A DNA stretch of 64,000 nt from assembly GCF_023638055.1 (NCBI RefSeq), contig NZ_JAKRVY010000001.1, forward strand, positions 62,001 to 126,000, read 5' to 3'. The notes beneath the pieces were generated by a model. That model was not told the origin of the DNA and did not search any database. It saw only the letters and a list, made by a program, of their open reading frames with translations. The first letter of the stretch is position 1; the number at the start of each line of letters is the position of its first letter. The stretch is from Natranaeroarchaeum aerophilus (lineage in GTDB: Archaea > Halobacteriota > Halobacteria > Halobacteriales > Natronoarchaeaceae). Below, piece by piece: positions 26,830 through 37,024 of this stretch. A program made the translations under genes and the position numbers.

Positions 26830-28566
26830 CTACGACAGTTCGTCGAACGACAGGTCGCCCGACCGGAGCGCCGTCAGCGTCTCGACGAGCTCGTCGAGGG
26901 CGACCCGGACCTGCTCGGTCGAGTCGCGTTCGCGGACCGTCACCGTCCCCTCTTCGAGCGCCTCGTAGTCCACGGTGACACAGAACGGCGTGCCGACCTC
27001 GTCCTGTCGGCGGTAGCGCCGCCCGATCGCACCGGAGTCGTCGTAGGCGACCGAGAGCCCGGCCTCACGCAGGTCGGTTGCGACCTCCCCGGCGAGCTCG
27101 CCCAGCCCCTCCTTGTCCATCAGCGGGAAGACGCCGACAAAGGTCGGGGCCACTTCGGGTTCGAGTTCGAGATAGGTCCGTTCCTCGCCGTCGACCTCGT
27201 CCTCGCGGTAGCTGTGGTCGAGGATGGTGTAGAGCACGCGGTCAATACCGAAAGATGGCTCGACGACGTGGGGCGTGATGTGTTCGCCCGCTTCGGTAAC
27301 TTCCTCGACGGCGAAGCCGGTCTTCTCGACCGGGACAGTGTACTCCGCGCCGTCGACCTCGACGGTGACCTCGTCCCCCTCGAACGCGGATCGGTCCGTC
27401 TCGGCGAGCGCCGCGAGCGCGTCGGCGATCTCGCCCGCCGCGCCGCCGAACTCCGGCCCGAGATAGCTCATCTCCGGATCGACCGTCGCGCGCTCGACGG
27501 TCTTCGGTTCGTCGTACTGCCTGAAGATCGTGAACTCCTCGTCCGAGTACTCGCCGTGTTTGCTCAGGTCGTAGTCGCTCCGGTAGGCAAAGCCGGTGAG
27601 TTCTACCCAGTCGCCATCCAGTTCCGATTCGGCGTCCCAGCAGTCCACCGAGTAGTGAGCGAGTTCGCCGGGGAGATGCTGGCGGAAGCGAAAGCGGTCC
27701 ATGTCGATACCGACGCGATCGTACCACTGCTGGGCGATGCCGAGGTAGTAGCCGATCCACGCGCTGGCGATGGTGCCGTCCTCTACTGCCTCGCCGATCG
27801 TCGTCGTGATCGGTTCGCCCTCGTCGGCCTGCTGTTCGGGGACGGGATACAGCGTCACCTCGATGTCCTCGACCCGCGCGAGGTCGGGCTCGTCCTCCTC
27901 GGGGTCGATAAACAGTTCGAGTTCGGCCTGCGTGAACTCCCGGGTGCGAATAACGGATTTTCGGGGGCTGATCTCGTTCCGGTAGGCCTTCCCGATCTGG
28001 GTGACGCCGAAGGGAAGCTGGTTGCGGGCGTACTCTTTGAGCTGGGGGAACTCGACGAAGATCCCCTGTGCGGTCTCGGGTCGGAGATAGCCCGGCGCGG
28101 AGTCGCCGGGACCGATGTTCGTGGCGAACATGAGGTTGAAGTCCTCGACCGGTTCGCCGGCGAGGGCGGCACCACAGGACGGACAGGCAAGGTCGTGCTC
28201 TTCGATAAGTCCCTCGACCTCCGCGATCGGGATCGCCTCGGCATCTTCGAGGTCGGTGTTGTCCTCGATCAGGTGATCCGCACGGTGACTTTCCCCACAC
28301 TCGGCGCACTCGACAAGCATGTCGTCGAACGTGTCGAGGTGACCCGAAGCCTCGAAGACGGGTTCGGGCATGATCGTCGGCGCGTCGATCTCCTGGTTGC
28401 CCTCCTTGACGGCAAAGCGGTCCCGCCAGGCGTCCTCGACGTTTCCCTTGAGCGCCGCACCCTGTGGGCCGAACGTATAGAAGCCCGAAACACCGCCGTA
28501 CGCGCCCGAGGCCTGCAGGAAGTAGCCCCGGCGCTTGGCGAGTTCGACGAGTTTCTGACTACTCAT
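26830..28566 (-). CDS. glyS: Glycyl-tRNA synthetase (alpha2, eukaryotic/archaeal type)
   Basis: 578 residues from ATG 28566 (MSSQKLVELAKRRGYF). Class II motifs: motif 1 around GAYGGVSGFYTFGPQG, motif 2 FGVTQIGKAYRNEISPRKSVIRTREFTQAELE, and motif 3 VEPSFGIDRVLYTILDH. The CxxC...CxxC zinc module (CAECGESHR and CPSCGAAL) is intact. The C-terminal anticodon-binding domain begins near VAPTFVGVFPLM. It charges tRNA-Gly in translation. The start overlaps the end of the upstream CBS-domain gene by 8 bp. The family identification is secure. Confidence 0.96.
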   Translation of the reverse strand: MSSQKLVELAKRRGYFLQASGAYGGVSGFYTFGPQGAALKGNVEDAWRDRFAVKEGNQEIDAPTIMPEPVFEASGHLDTFDDMLVECAECGESHRADHLIEDNTDLEDAEAIPIAEVEGLIEEHDLACPSCGAALAGEPVEDFNLMFATNIGPGDSAPGYLRPETAQGIFVEFPQLKEYARNQLPFGVTQIGKAYRNEISPRKSVIRTREFTQAELELFIDPEEDEPDLARVEDIEVTLYPVPEQQADEGEPITTTIGEAVEDGTIASAWIGYYLGIAQQWYDRVGIDMDRFRFRQHLPGELAHYSVDCWDAESELDGDWVELTGFAYRSDYDLSKHGEYSDEEFTIFRQYDEPKTVERATVDPEMSYLGPEFGGAAGEIADALAALAETDRSAFEGDEVTVEVDGAEYTVPVEKTGFAVEEVTEAGEHITPHVVEPSFGIDRVLYTILDHSYREDEVDGEERTYLELEPEVAPTFVGVFPLMDKEGLGELAGEVATDLREAGLSVAYDDSGAIGRRYRRQDEVGTPFCVTVDYEALEEGTVTVRERDSTEQVRVALDELVETLTALRSGDLSFDELS

Positions 28567-29410
28567 ACAGCGCCTCCAGCAGGTCCATATCACGGACGAC
28601 GCCGATGAGCTCGTCACCGGAGACCAGCGGGATCTGCTCGATGTCGTGGGTGATCATCTGCTGGGCCGTCTCCTTCGCAGTCTTTCGTTTCGAGACCGTC
28701 ACGAGGTCCGATGTCATCAGGTCGCCGACAGTCTCGTCGGGGAGTTCGACGTTCCGGACCGTCATCGAGCGGCTCCCGACACCCTTGATTCCTTCCCACA
28801 TCCAGTCGTTGTCCTGATCGGCGAAGCTGTTGCCCGTGCGCTCTTCTTCCTCGACAACGCGGGCCACGTCGAGGATATCGACCTCGGTCAACATGCCGGC
28901 GGGGTCGCCTTCCTCGTCGAGCACGACGGCGTAGGGGACGTTCGCGTAGAACAGCTCGCGCATTCCGACGAGCAGCGGTGCAGCCTCGTAGGTCGTGTTG
29001 ATGTCGGTCGTCGCCAGCTCCTCGACGCTCGTCTCGGCGTCGACGTCACCGGTTGCAATCGCGCGGATCACGTCAGTGATCGTGATGATTCCCTCGAGTT
29101 CGCCATCGACGACCGGAATTCGGCGGGCGTTCTCGGTCGCCATCAGTTCGGCGAGTTCCTCGACGCTGGCGTCGCGCTCGACCGTCGGAACTTCGTCCAT
29201 CAGCAAGGCGAGCTGGTCCTCGTCGGGCTGCTCGATCAGACTCTCGCGGGAGACGAGGCCGCGGTACTGCTCGCCCGCATCGGTTTCTTTGACGACCGGC
29301 ACCGAGGAGAACTCCCGATCCTGCAGGTATTCGAGGGCGTCGTCCCGGCTACCGGGTATCGATACCGTGACGAGCTCCGAACGGGGTGTCATCGCGTCGG
29401 ATACATTCAT
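28559..29410 (-). CDS. CBS-domain protein with four CBS motifs
   Basis: 283 residues from ATG 29410, with a minus-strand TATA-like AATAAAC about 27 nt upstream. Two Bateman pairs are visible: MTPRSELVTVSIPGSRDDALEYLQD..., then ERDASVEELAELMATENARRIPVVDGELEGIITITDVIRAI, and in the C-terminal half LMTSDLVTVSKRKTAKETAQQMITHDIEQIPLVSGDELIGVVRDMDLLEAL. Such proteins bind adenosine nucleotides and act as energy sensors. Stand-alone four-CBS proteins are common in archaea and mostly without assigned targets. First gene of the operon with glyS and the polyprenol kinase-like gene. Confidence 0.9.
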   Translation of the reverse strand: MNVSDAMTPRSELVTVSIPGSRDDALEYLQDREFSSVPVVKETDAGEQYRGLVSRESLIEQPDEDQLALLMDEVPTVERDASVEELAELMATENARRIPVVDGELEGIITITDVIRAIATGDVDAETSVEELATTDINTTYEAAPLLVGMRELFYANVPYAVVLDEEGDPAGMLTEVDILDVARVVEEEERTGNSFADQDNDWMWEGIKGVGSRSMTVRNVELPDETVGDLMTSDLVTVSKRKTAKETAQQMITHDIEQIPLVSGDELIGVVRDMDLLEALYE

Positions 29411-29531
29411 ACACCGGCGTACGTGCAAAACCGCAATAAACTCCCTGCTTCACGTGCGCATCGAGACGTGACAGCCGAAAGCACTGTAGCTGGCCCAGAA
29501 GTGGACAAGCGTTCATATCAAATCCGACGGA

Positions 29532-29538
29532 CTTATCT
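29532..29538 (+). promoter_or_regulatory. TATA box of the 55-residue protein gene
   Basis: cttatct is centred about 27 nt before ATG 29562 within a strongly AT-rich stretch (29517-29561). Confidence 0.55.
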
Positions 29539-29561
29539 ATGTATTAAAGATAGTTATAGAT

Positions 29562-29729
29562 ATGTCCACGTCAGGCTACAGCGAGTCGTTGGCGGACACG
29601 CGCGAGGTCGTTGGAACGATCGACGGCGACGGCCACGAGGGCGAGTACGTAATCGCGGATATCACCCGCGATGGGGCGTGGATTTCCACGGATCTCGCCG
29701 ATGCGGTGGAGCCTGACGAGATGCGATAA
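29562..29729 (+). CDS. Conserved short haloarchaeal protein, 55 residues
   Basis: This short frame starts MSTSGYSESLADTREVVGTI, continues through GHEGEYVIADITRDGAWIS and stops at TAA 29727-29729. It is acidic, with GC-rich third positions, has a well-placed TATA box, and its core (VVGTIDGDGHEGEYVIADITRDGAW) has the look of a short beta-strand protein family found across haloarchaea. No cysteines, no membrane segment, no known function. Transcribed in the same direction as ligA 58 bp downstream, possibly co-expressed. Confidence 0.7.
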   Translation: MSTSGYSESLADTREVVGTIDGDGHEGEYVIADITRDGAWISTDLADAVEPDEMR

Positions 29730-29762
29730 GACCGGACGCACTCCGGATGGTCGATTTTTTGA

Positions 29763-32691
<2,929 letters not shown>

Positions 32692-32695
<4 letters not shown>

Positions 32696-33603
32696 TGGTC
32701 CGTCCCCCTCGTGACCTGCTCGAACAGCTCTTCGAGCGACGCCTCTTCGATCGAGAAGTCAGTAACTTCGACACCTGTCTCCTCTACTGCTGCGATAACA
32801 TCCGCCTTCACGTCGTTGGCACAGTCGACGAGCAAAGCATTTCCGTCGGTCCTGACCCCCGAGACGCCGGGAAGTGATCGCACAGCTTCGAGGGCGCGCT
32901 TGTCCGGTTGCGCGACGGTAACCCGTAGTTCGTCAACCGAGTTTGTCGATGCACGGAGCGCATCGATGCTGTCTTCCGCGACGAGTTCACCGCCAGTGAG
33001 GATGCCGACTCGGTCACAGACTGCGTCGACCTGCGAGAGGATATGGCTCGAAAAGAAGACGGTCGCGCCACGATCCCGTTCGGCCTCGATCAGCTCGCGC
33101 ATCCGGCGCGCCCCGTTCGGATCGAGTCCGGTCGTCGGTTCGTCGAGAATCAGCAGGTCGGGATCGCCTGCGAGCGCCATTGCGAGAACCAGACGCTGTT
33201 TCATCCCTTTCGAGTAGTTGCTGGCCCGTCTCTCCGCGGAGTCGGTAAGGCCGACACGGTCGAGCAACGACTGCGGGTCGGTGTCGATGGCTTTCGATTC
33301 ACAGGCGAACTCGAGGTGCTGGCGACCGGTGAGCCGATCGTAGACGCTGAAACCCTCGGGGAGGACGCCGATGCGCTCGCGCACGGCGAGCGGATCTTCC
33401 TGACAGTCGATACCGAACACTTCGGCGGTGCCGTCAGTCGGTCGGACGAAATCGAGGAGGACGTTGATCGTCGTGGACTTGCCGGAGCCGTTCGGTCCCA
33501 GAAAGCCATAGATCTCGCCGTCCTCGACCTGGAGGGAGAGATCACGAACGGCGGTCAGCGAGCCGTACTGTTTCGTGACCTCGTCGAGTTGGATGGCGGC
33601 CAT
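32692..33603 (-). CDS. ABC transporter ATP-binding protein (ABC-2 exporter type)
   Basis: 303 residues from ATG 33603; a second ATG three codons upstream (33612) lies too near the TATA box. Walker A is GPNGSGKSTTINVL, Q-loop GVLPEGFSVYDRL, signature NYSKGMKQRLVLAMAL, Walker B LLILDEPTTGLDPNG and H-loop SSHIL. The C-terminal extension (about 220-303) is of the DUF4162 style found in exporter ATPases (VAQPDKRALEAVRSLPGVSG). It energises the permease encoded directly downstream. Family certain, substrate unknown. Confidence 0.92.
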
Positions 33604-33623
33604 ATCCGCCATTCACGACCGCA

Positions 33624-33631
33624 TTATATAA
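33624..33631 (-). promoter_or_regulatory. TATA box of the ABC exporter operon
   Basis: Palindromic TTATATAA is about 25 nt upstream of ATG 33603 (and only about 16 nt from ATG 33612), which favours 33603 as the start. Confidence 0.6.
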
Positions 33632-33685
33632 TTTCTTTGTGAAACAGCGTGGAAAAGTGTCGGAGCGCACGGTCAATGCTCCCTC

Positions 33686-33952
33686 TCAGAGTGTGTCGTC
33701 AGGGTCGTGCTCGCTCGCCATCCGGTCGGCTTCGGCGGCGTAGCGCTCCCGGAGCGCGTCGTCGTCGACCGGCTGCAGGTCGCTCTCGGGGACCGACCGG
33801 GCCGCCGTCACGTCGAGTCGAAAGAGCATGTTCGCGGAGAGGTCGCGCTGGTGATATCGGCTCCCGTCGGGCGTCGCGTAGACGAACGAGACGAGGTTTT
33901 CGTCGCTATAAGAGCGTTCGACGAGCCAGCACTGCACCGAATTCTCGGACAT
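33686..33952 (-). CDS. Conserved haloarchaeal protein, 88 residues, unknown function
   Basis: The start is ATG 33952 (MSENSVQCWLVERSYSDENLVSFVY); a minus-strand GATACAAATC at 33974-33982 lies about 27 nt upstream and excludes the longer frame. The N-terminal half looks like a small beta-sheet (VSFVYATPDGSRYHQRDLSANMLF) and the C-terminus is an acidic helix (DDALRERYAAEADRMASEHDPDD). No cysteines pair up and no membrane helix is predicted. Function unknown. Confidence 0.65.
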   Translation of the reverse strand: MSENSVQCWLVERSYSDENLVSFVYATPDGSRYHQRDLSANMLFRLDVTAARSVPESDLQPVDDDALRERYAAEADRMASEHDPDDTL

Positions 33953-34027
33953 ACGACCGCGTAGCACGGCGGCCGATTTGTATCTGGCGCGAGACCGGTG
34001 TAGCAACGATGCAATCATTCATAATGT

Positions 34028-34034
34028 TTTTATA
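34028..34034 (+). promoter_or_regulatory. TATA box of the Tat-exported surface protein gene
   Basis: tttatac is centred 26 nt before ATG 34057; the upstream TTG at 34051 is therefore not the start. Confidence 0.6.
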
Positions 34035-34056
34035 CCTATAATCGAATCGTTTGCAT

Positions 34057-35085
34057 ATGAAACGTAGACAATACCTAGCAGGCATTGGCGCAATCAGCGC
34101 AGCAACCGTCGTGGGCGTCCCGTCCGTTGCGGGTGAAGAGGACGACGCGATCGCACACTGGGACGTGCCGGAGGGGACTGACGTCGGTCCCGGTAACTAC
34201 ACGTATCCGACGACCGACGAAATCCCGGAAGGGGAGTTCGATCTTGCCGGGTTCACGATTCGCTCCGAAGACGGTGAGTACCACTTCACACAGGAGTACC
34301 ATCACGGTATCACGAACGAGTGGGGTGGCGACTACGGCTTCTCCCACCAGTTGATTCAGATTTACTTCCACAACCCGGACGCTGATGGAGGGACGATCGA
34401 AGCACGGGAGGGCATCAATGCGACGTTCGAGGCACCACATCATCATCGAGTCGTCGTCTCGCCGTTCGAGGACGATTTCGAGCCCGTCGTCGAGGACGCC
34501 GAGGGGAACGTCGTCGACGAGGACGTCGAGATCAATACCGAGGACGGCGACAAGATCACAGTTTCCGTTGACGAATCCACACTCGACTATCTGGAAGACG
34601 GTGCGGTCGCCGCGCTCTCTGTTGGCTTCGATGGCTACGCCGAGGGGATGGTCCGTCAGGTCACGGCAGACGGCGGCGAGTGGGAGTTCGGCGGCGCGGA
34701 GAACGACTACGCCCCACAGGTCATCGACCTCGTAACGCCCGATGACGTCAGTAACGAGGACGCGCTTGCGTACTCCGACGGCGAGTTCGCCGAGATCCCG
34801 CTCCTCCAGGTTGGCGATGAGGAGGTCGACGACGACCACGACGAGGAGGTCGACGATCCGAACGGCGACGATGATGACGCCAACGGCGATGATGACTACG
34901 ACGACGATGACGCCAATGGCGACGACGATGTCAACGGTGACGACGACCCGAACGGCGACGATGATGACGACGACGAAGCCGACGACGACGGCTCGCCCGG
35001 CTTCGGCATCGGTGCGGCCATTGCTGGCGCGGCAGGTGGTGCGCTCGCGAAAAAACGTCTGAGTGACGACGAAGTCGAGGAATAA
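34057..35085 (+). CDS. Tat-exported surface protein with glucodextranase C-terminal-like domain and NGDD repeats
   Basis: 342 residues. The Tat-type signal KRRQYLAGIGAISAATVVG precedes a mature N-terminus near AGEEDD. Residues about 40-255 match the C-terminal binding module of glucodextranase-type proteins (GPGNYTYPT, GEFDLAGFTIRSEDGEYHF, WGGDYGFSHQLIQIYF). This beta-sandwich is associated with glycan binding at the cell surface. Residues about 262-308 are almost pure Asp/Asn/Gly. The tail SPGFGIGAAIAGAAGGALAKKR is PGF-CTERM-like but unusually Gly/Ala-rich and followed by an acidic extension. No catalytic domain is attached, so it is presumably a binding or surface-layer-associated protein. 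Confidence 0.75.
   Translation: MKRRQYLAGIGAISAATVVGVPSVAGEEDDAIAHWDVPEGTDVGPGNYTYPTTDEIPEGEFDLAGFTIRSEDGEYHFTQEYHHGITNEWGGDYGFSHQLIQIYFHNPDADGGTIEAREGINATFEAPHHHRVVVSPFEDDFEPVVEDAEGNVVDEDVEINTEDGDKITVSVDESTLDYLEDGAVAALSVGFDGYAEGMVRQVTADGGEWEFGGAENDYAPQVIDLVTPDDVSNEDALAYSDGEFAEIPLLQVGDEEVDDDHDEEVDDPNGDDDDANGDDDYDDDDANGDDDVNGDDDPNGDDDDDDEADDDGSPGFGIGAAIAGAAGGALAKKRLSDDEVEE
34861..34977 (+). repeat. Tandem NGDD-coding repeat
   Basis: Five imperfect copies of Asn-Gly-Asp-Asp, spaced by 1-9 mostly Asp residues with Ala, Tyr, Val or Pro, are encoded by aacggcgacgatgat-like units inside the surface protein. Codons vary between copies, so protein sequence rather than DNA has been conserved. The stretch is a likely Ca2+ or solvent-binding, flexible spacer. 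Confidence 0.7.
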
Positions 35086-35208
35086 CGGCTGAGATACCGC
35101 GATCAGTTCTTCCGATTTTATTGATACAGGAGTGAGCGGCTGGCAGAACGTACCGGGTACCGGTAGGTTCGGTTGACGTGTTCTGCAGGGAGTACTCTTG
35201 TAAGCCAC

Positions 35209-35544
35209 CTACTCCGTCCGCTCGATGAGACTGACCGTGTCGTCCCCGCCCCGGATTTCGACGTCGTGACGCGTGTGCCGGGCATGCAACTCGGCCCAGC
35301 GTCGCACGCCGTGTTCGGCCAGTTGCTCCTCGCTTGCCGGACACTGTCGGCAGTTCGCCCGCCACGTCGCGACGTCGTCGGGGAAGTGGCCCGTGTGGCG
35401 CATGTGATCGAGCGCGAACTGTTCGACGGCCTGATTGCCGAGGCCCATGTCGTCAAGTTCGTAGGCGAGATCCCACTCCCGATCGCACCGCGAGCAGGCG
35501 ATCGTCGGCGTGTCATCGATCTCGTGGGGCGCGTCGTCGGTCAT
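35209..35544 (-). CDS. Small zinc-binding-type haloarchaeal protein
   Basis: 111 residues. Two CxxC pairs (ACSRCDREWDLAYELDD and ANCRQCPASEEQL) flank a helix with histidines (DHMRHTGHFPDDVATW), which suggests a structural zinc site. A second His cluster (ARHTRHDVEI) follows. Acidic, no membrane segment. The fold looks like a small zinc-ribbon protein; function unknown. It lies between the surface protein and the divergent SDR gene. Confidence 0.65.
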   Translation of the reverse strand: MTDDAPHEIDDTPTIACSRCDREWDLAYELDDMGLGNQAVEQFALDHMRHTGHFPDDVATWRANCRQCPASEEQLAEHGVRRWAELHARHTRHDVEIRGGDDTVSLIERTE

Positions 35545-35636
35545 TGGTCGTTGTTCTCGACCAACGCTTTTGAATCCCGCTGTCGAACACGACGGGTCTC
35601 GAAACGATTACGTCGGGGACGCGGCAACTCGAAGCT

Positions 35637-36536
35637 GTGTCCGACACGACATCGGCCGAGGTGCCGGAGTCCGGGAGTGACAGCCCTGTCGTCCTGGTTA
35701 CCGGCGCTGGCTCGGGGATCGGCGCGGCGACAGCGCTTGCGTTCGCCGAGAAGGGCTGGACGGTGTACGCGACGGACGTCGAGACGCCGTTGTCCGAGGA
35801 GATTCAGGCACGCTGTCGGACGCGCGAGCTGGACGTCACCGACGACGAACAGTGTCGGGCAGTCGTTGCGGACGTACTCGCGGAGACAGGCCGACTCGAC
35901 GTGCTGGTGAACAACGCGGGCTACGCCGTACCGGGGGCGATCGAGGAAGTGCCGGTCGATGAGACAAAAGCGGAGTTCGACGTGCTGGTTCACGGTCCAC
36001 ACCGGCTGATCAGGGAGGTGCTGCCCGCGATGCGCGAGCAGGGATCGGGGACTATCGTCAACGTCTCCAGCGTGCTCGGGCTGGCCGCCTATCAGGGGCT
36101 GGGCAGCTACGCGGCAGGAAAGGCCGCGATGGAGGCGCTGTCGGACTCGCTCCGGCTGGAGCTGCGCGGAACCGGGGTTGACGTCGTCCTCGTCGAGCCG
36201 CCGTGGGTCGAGACGCCCTTCGCCGACGACGCCCGGGCGGAGCTCGCCGGGCGCGAGCGCCACGAGAGCTACGCGGAGACGTACGCCGCGCTGGAGGACG
36301 GCTGGGCACTGGACGGCGGGCCGCTCGCGCTCTCCCCCGAGCGGGTAGCCGATACGATCGTCGCCGCGGCGACCGACCGCTCGCCACGGGCACGATATCC
36401 TGTCGGGATCGTGGCGACGTTCATCAGGTGGACGCGCTGGTTTCCGCCCGCGCTCCTCGATCCGATCCGGCGCGCGTTCGGGTGGGCAACGACCCGGATT
36501 GGACGGATTGACGCACGCCTGAGACGATGGCGGTAG
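35637..36536 (+). CDS. Short-chain dehydrogenase/reductase (SDR)
   Basis: 299 residues from GTG 35637. The cofactor motif TGAGSGIGAATALAFAEKG is near residue 23, with D after TVYATDV suggesting NAD preference. LVNNAGYAVPG, the catalytic SSVLGLAAYQGLGSYAAGKAAMEA (Ser...Tyr-x-x-x-Lys) and VEPPWVETPF are classical SDR features. The C-terminal 50 residues are basic and hydrophobic (FIRWTRWFPPALLDPIRRAFGW), perhaps for membrane association. The substrate is probably an alcohol or ketone; not determinable here. Confidence 0.9.
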   Translation: MSDTTSAEVPESGSDSPVVLVTGAGSGIGAATALAFAEKGWTVYATDVETPLSEEIQARCRTRELDVTDDEQCRAVVADVLAETGRLDVLVNNAGYAVPGAIEEVPVDETKAEFDVLVHGPHRLIREVLPAMREQGSGTIVNVSSVLGLAAYQGLGSYAAGKAAMEALSDSLRLELRGTGVDVVLVEPPWVETPFADDARAELAGRERHESYAETYAALEDGWALDGGPLALSPERVADTIVAAATDRSPRARYPVGIVATFIRWTRWFPPALLDPIRRAFGWATTRIGRIDARLRRWR

Positions 36537-36604
36537 TGGGACGGCACGCAACAACCTGAACGCCAACACGCAGGTTTTTGTTCGTGGGGAACGGCCAATT
36601 GGCT

Positions 36605-37024
36605 ATGAACTATCGGGAGGTCACGACGACCGGGGAGTACCTCGCGAGCTTAGAGCACGGTGCGGACTGGCGCGAGGAGATCGAAGCCCTCGCGGGCGAG
36701 GTCGACGCCGACGCGGCGTGGTTCACGGCACTGGGGGCGGTCCAGGACGCCGAGGTGTGGTTCTACGATCAGGACACCACCGAGTACGAGTGCGTCTCCT
36801 TTGACGAACCGCTGGAAGTCGCAGGCTGTGTCGGGAACGTCTCCTTGCTCGATGGCGAGCGGTTCGCTCACACCCACGCCGTCCTCTCGCGGCCGAGCGG
36901 CGAGGCCCTCGCGGGGCATCTGGATGCCGCGACCGTCTGGGCGGGCGAGGTGTACATGCGGACCTTCGAAGAATCACTGGAACGGGACCACGACGAACGA
37001 ACCGATCTGGATCTCTGGTTATAG
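36605..37024 (+). CDS. PPC (DUF296) domain protein
   Basis: 139 residues from ATG 36605, about 28 nt after gtttttgtt. The fold signature of the PPC/DUF296 domain is clear: EYLASLEHGADWREEIEALAGEVDADAAWFTALGAVQDAEVWFY, then VSLLDGERFAHTHAVLSRPSGEALAGHL, with the metal-binding-like histidines (HTH...H). In plants the domain accompanies AT-hooks; in prokaryotes single-domain trimers of unclear role are known. Its stop is followed immediately by the polC ATG, so it is the promoter-proximal gene of the DP2 operon. Confidence 0.85.
   Translation: MNYREVTTTGEYLASLEHGADWREEIEALAGEVDADAAWFTALGAVQDAEVWFYDQDTTEYECVSFDEPLEVAGCVGNVSLLDGERFAHTHAVLSRPSGEALAGHLDAATVWAGEVYMRTFEESLERDHDERTDLDLWL

Noticed and set aside
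26740-28608. Plus-strand frame of 622 codons antisense to glyS
   Set aside because: glyS has class II synthetase motifs on the other strand; the antisense product is a shadow.
34858-34990. NGDD-coding region as a CRISPR-like or DNA-level repeat
   Set aside because: Repeat units vary in length and codon choice and are fully inside a coding frame; it is a protein repeat.
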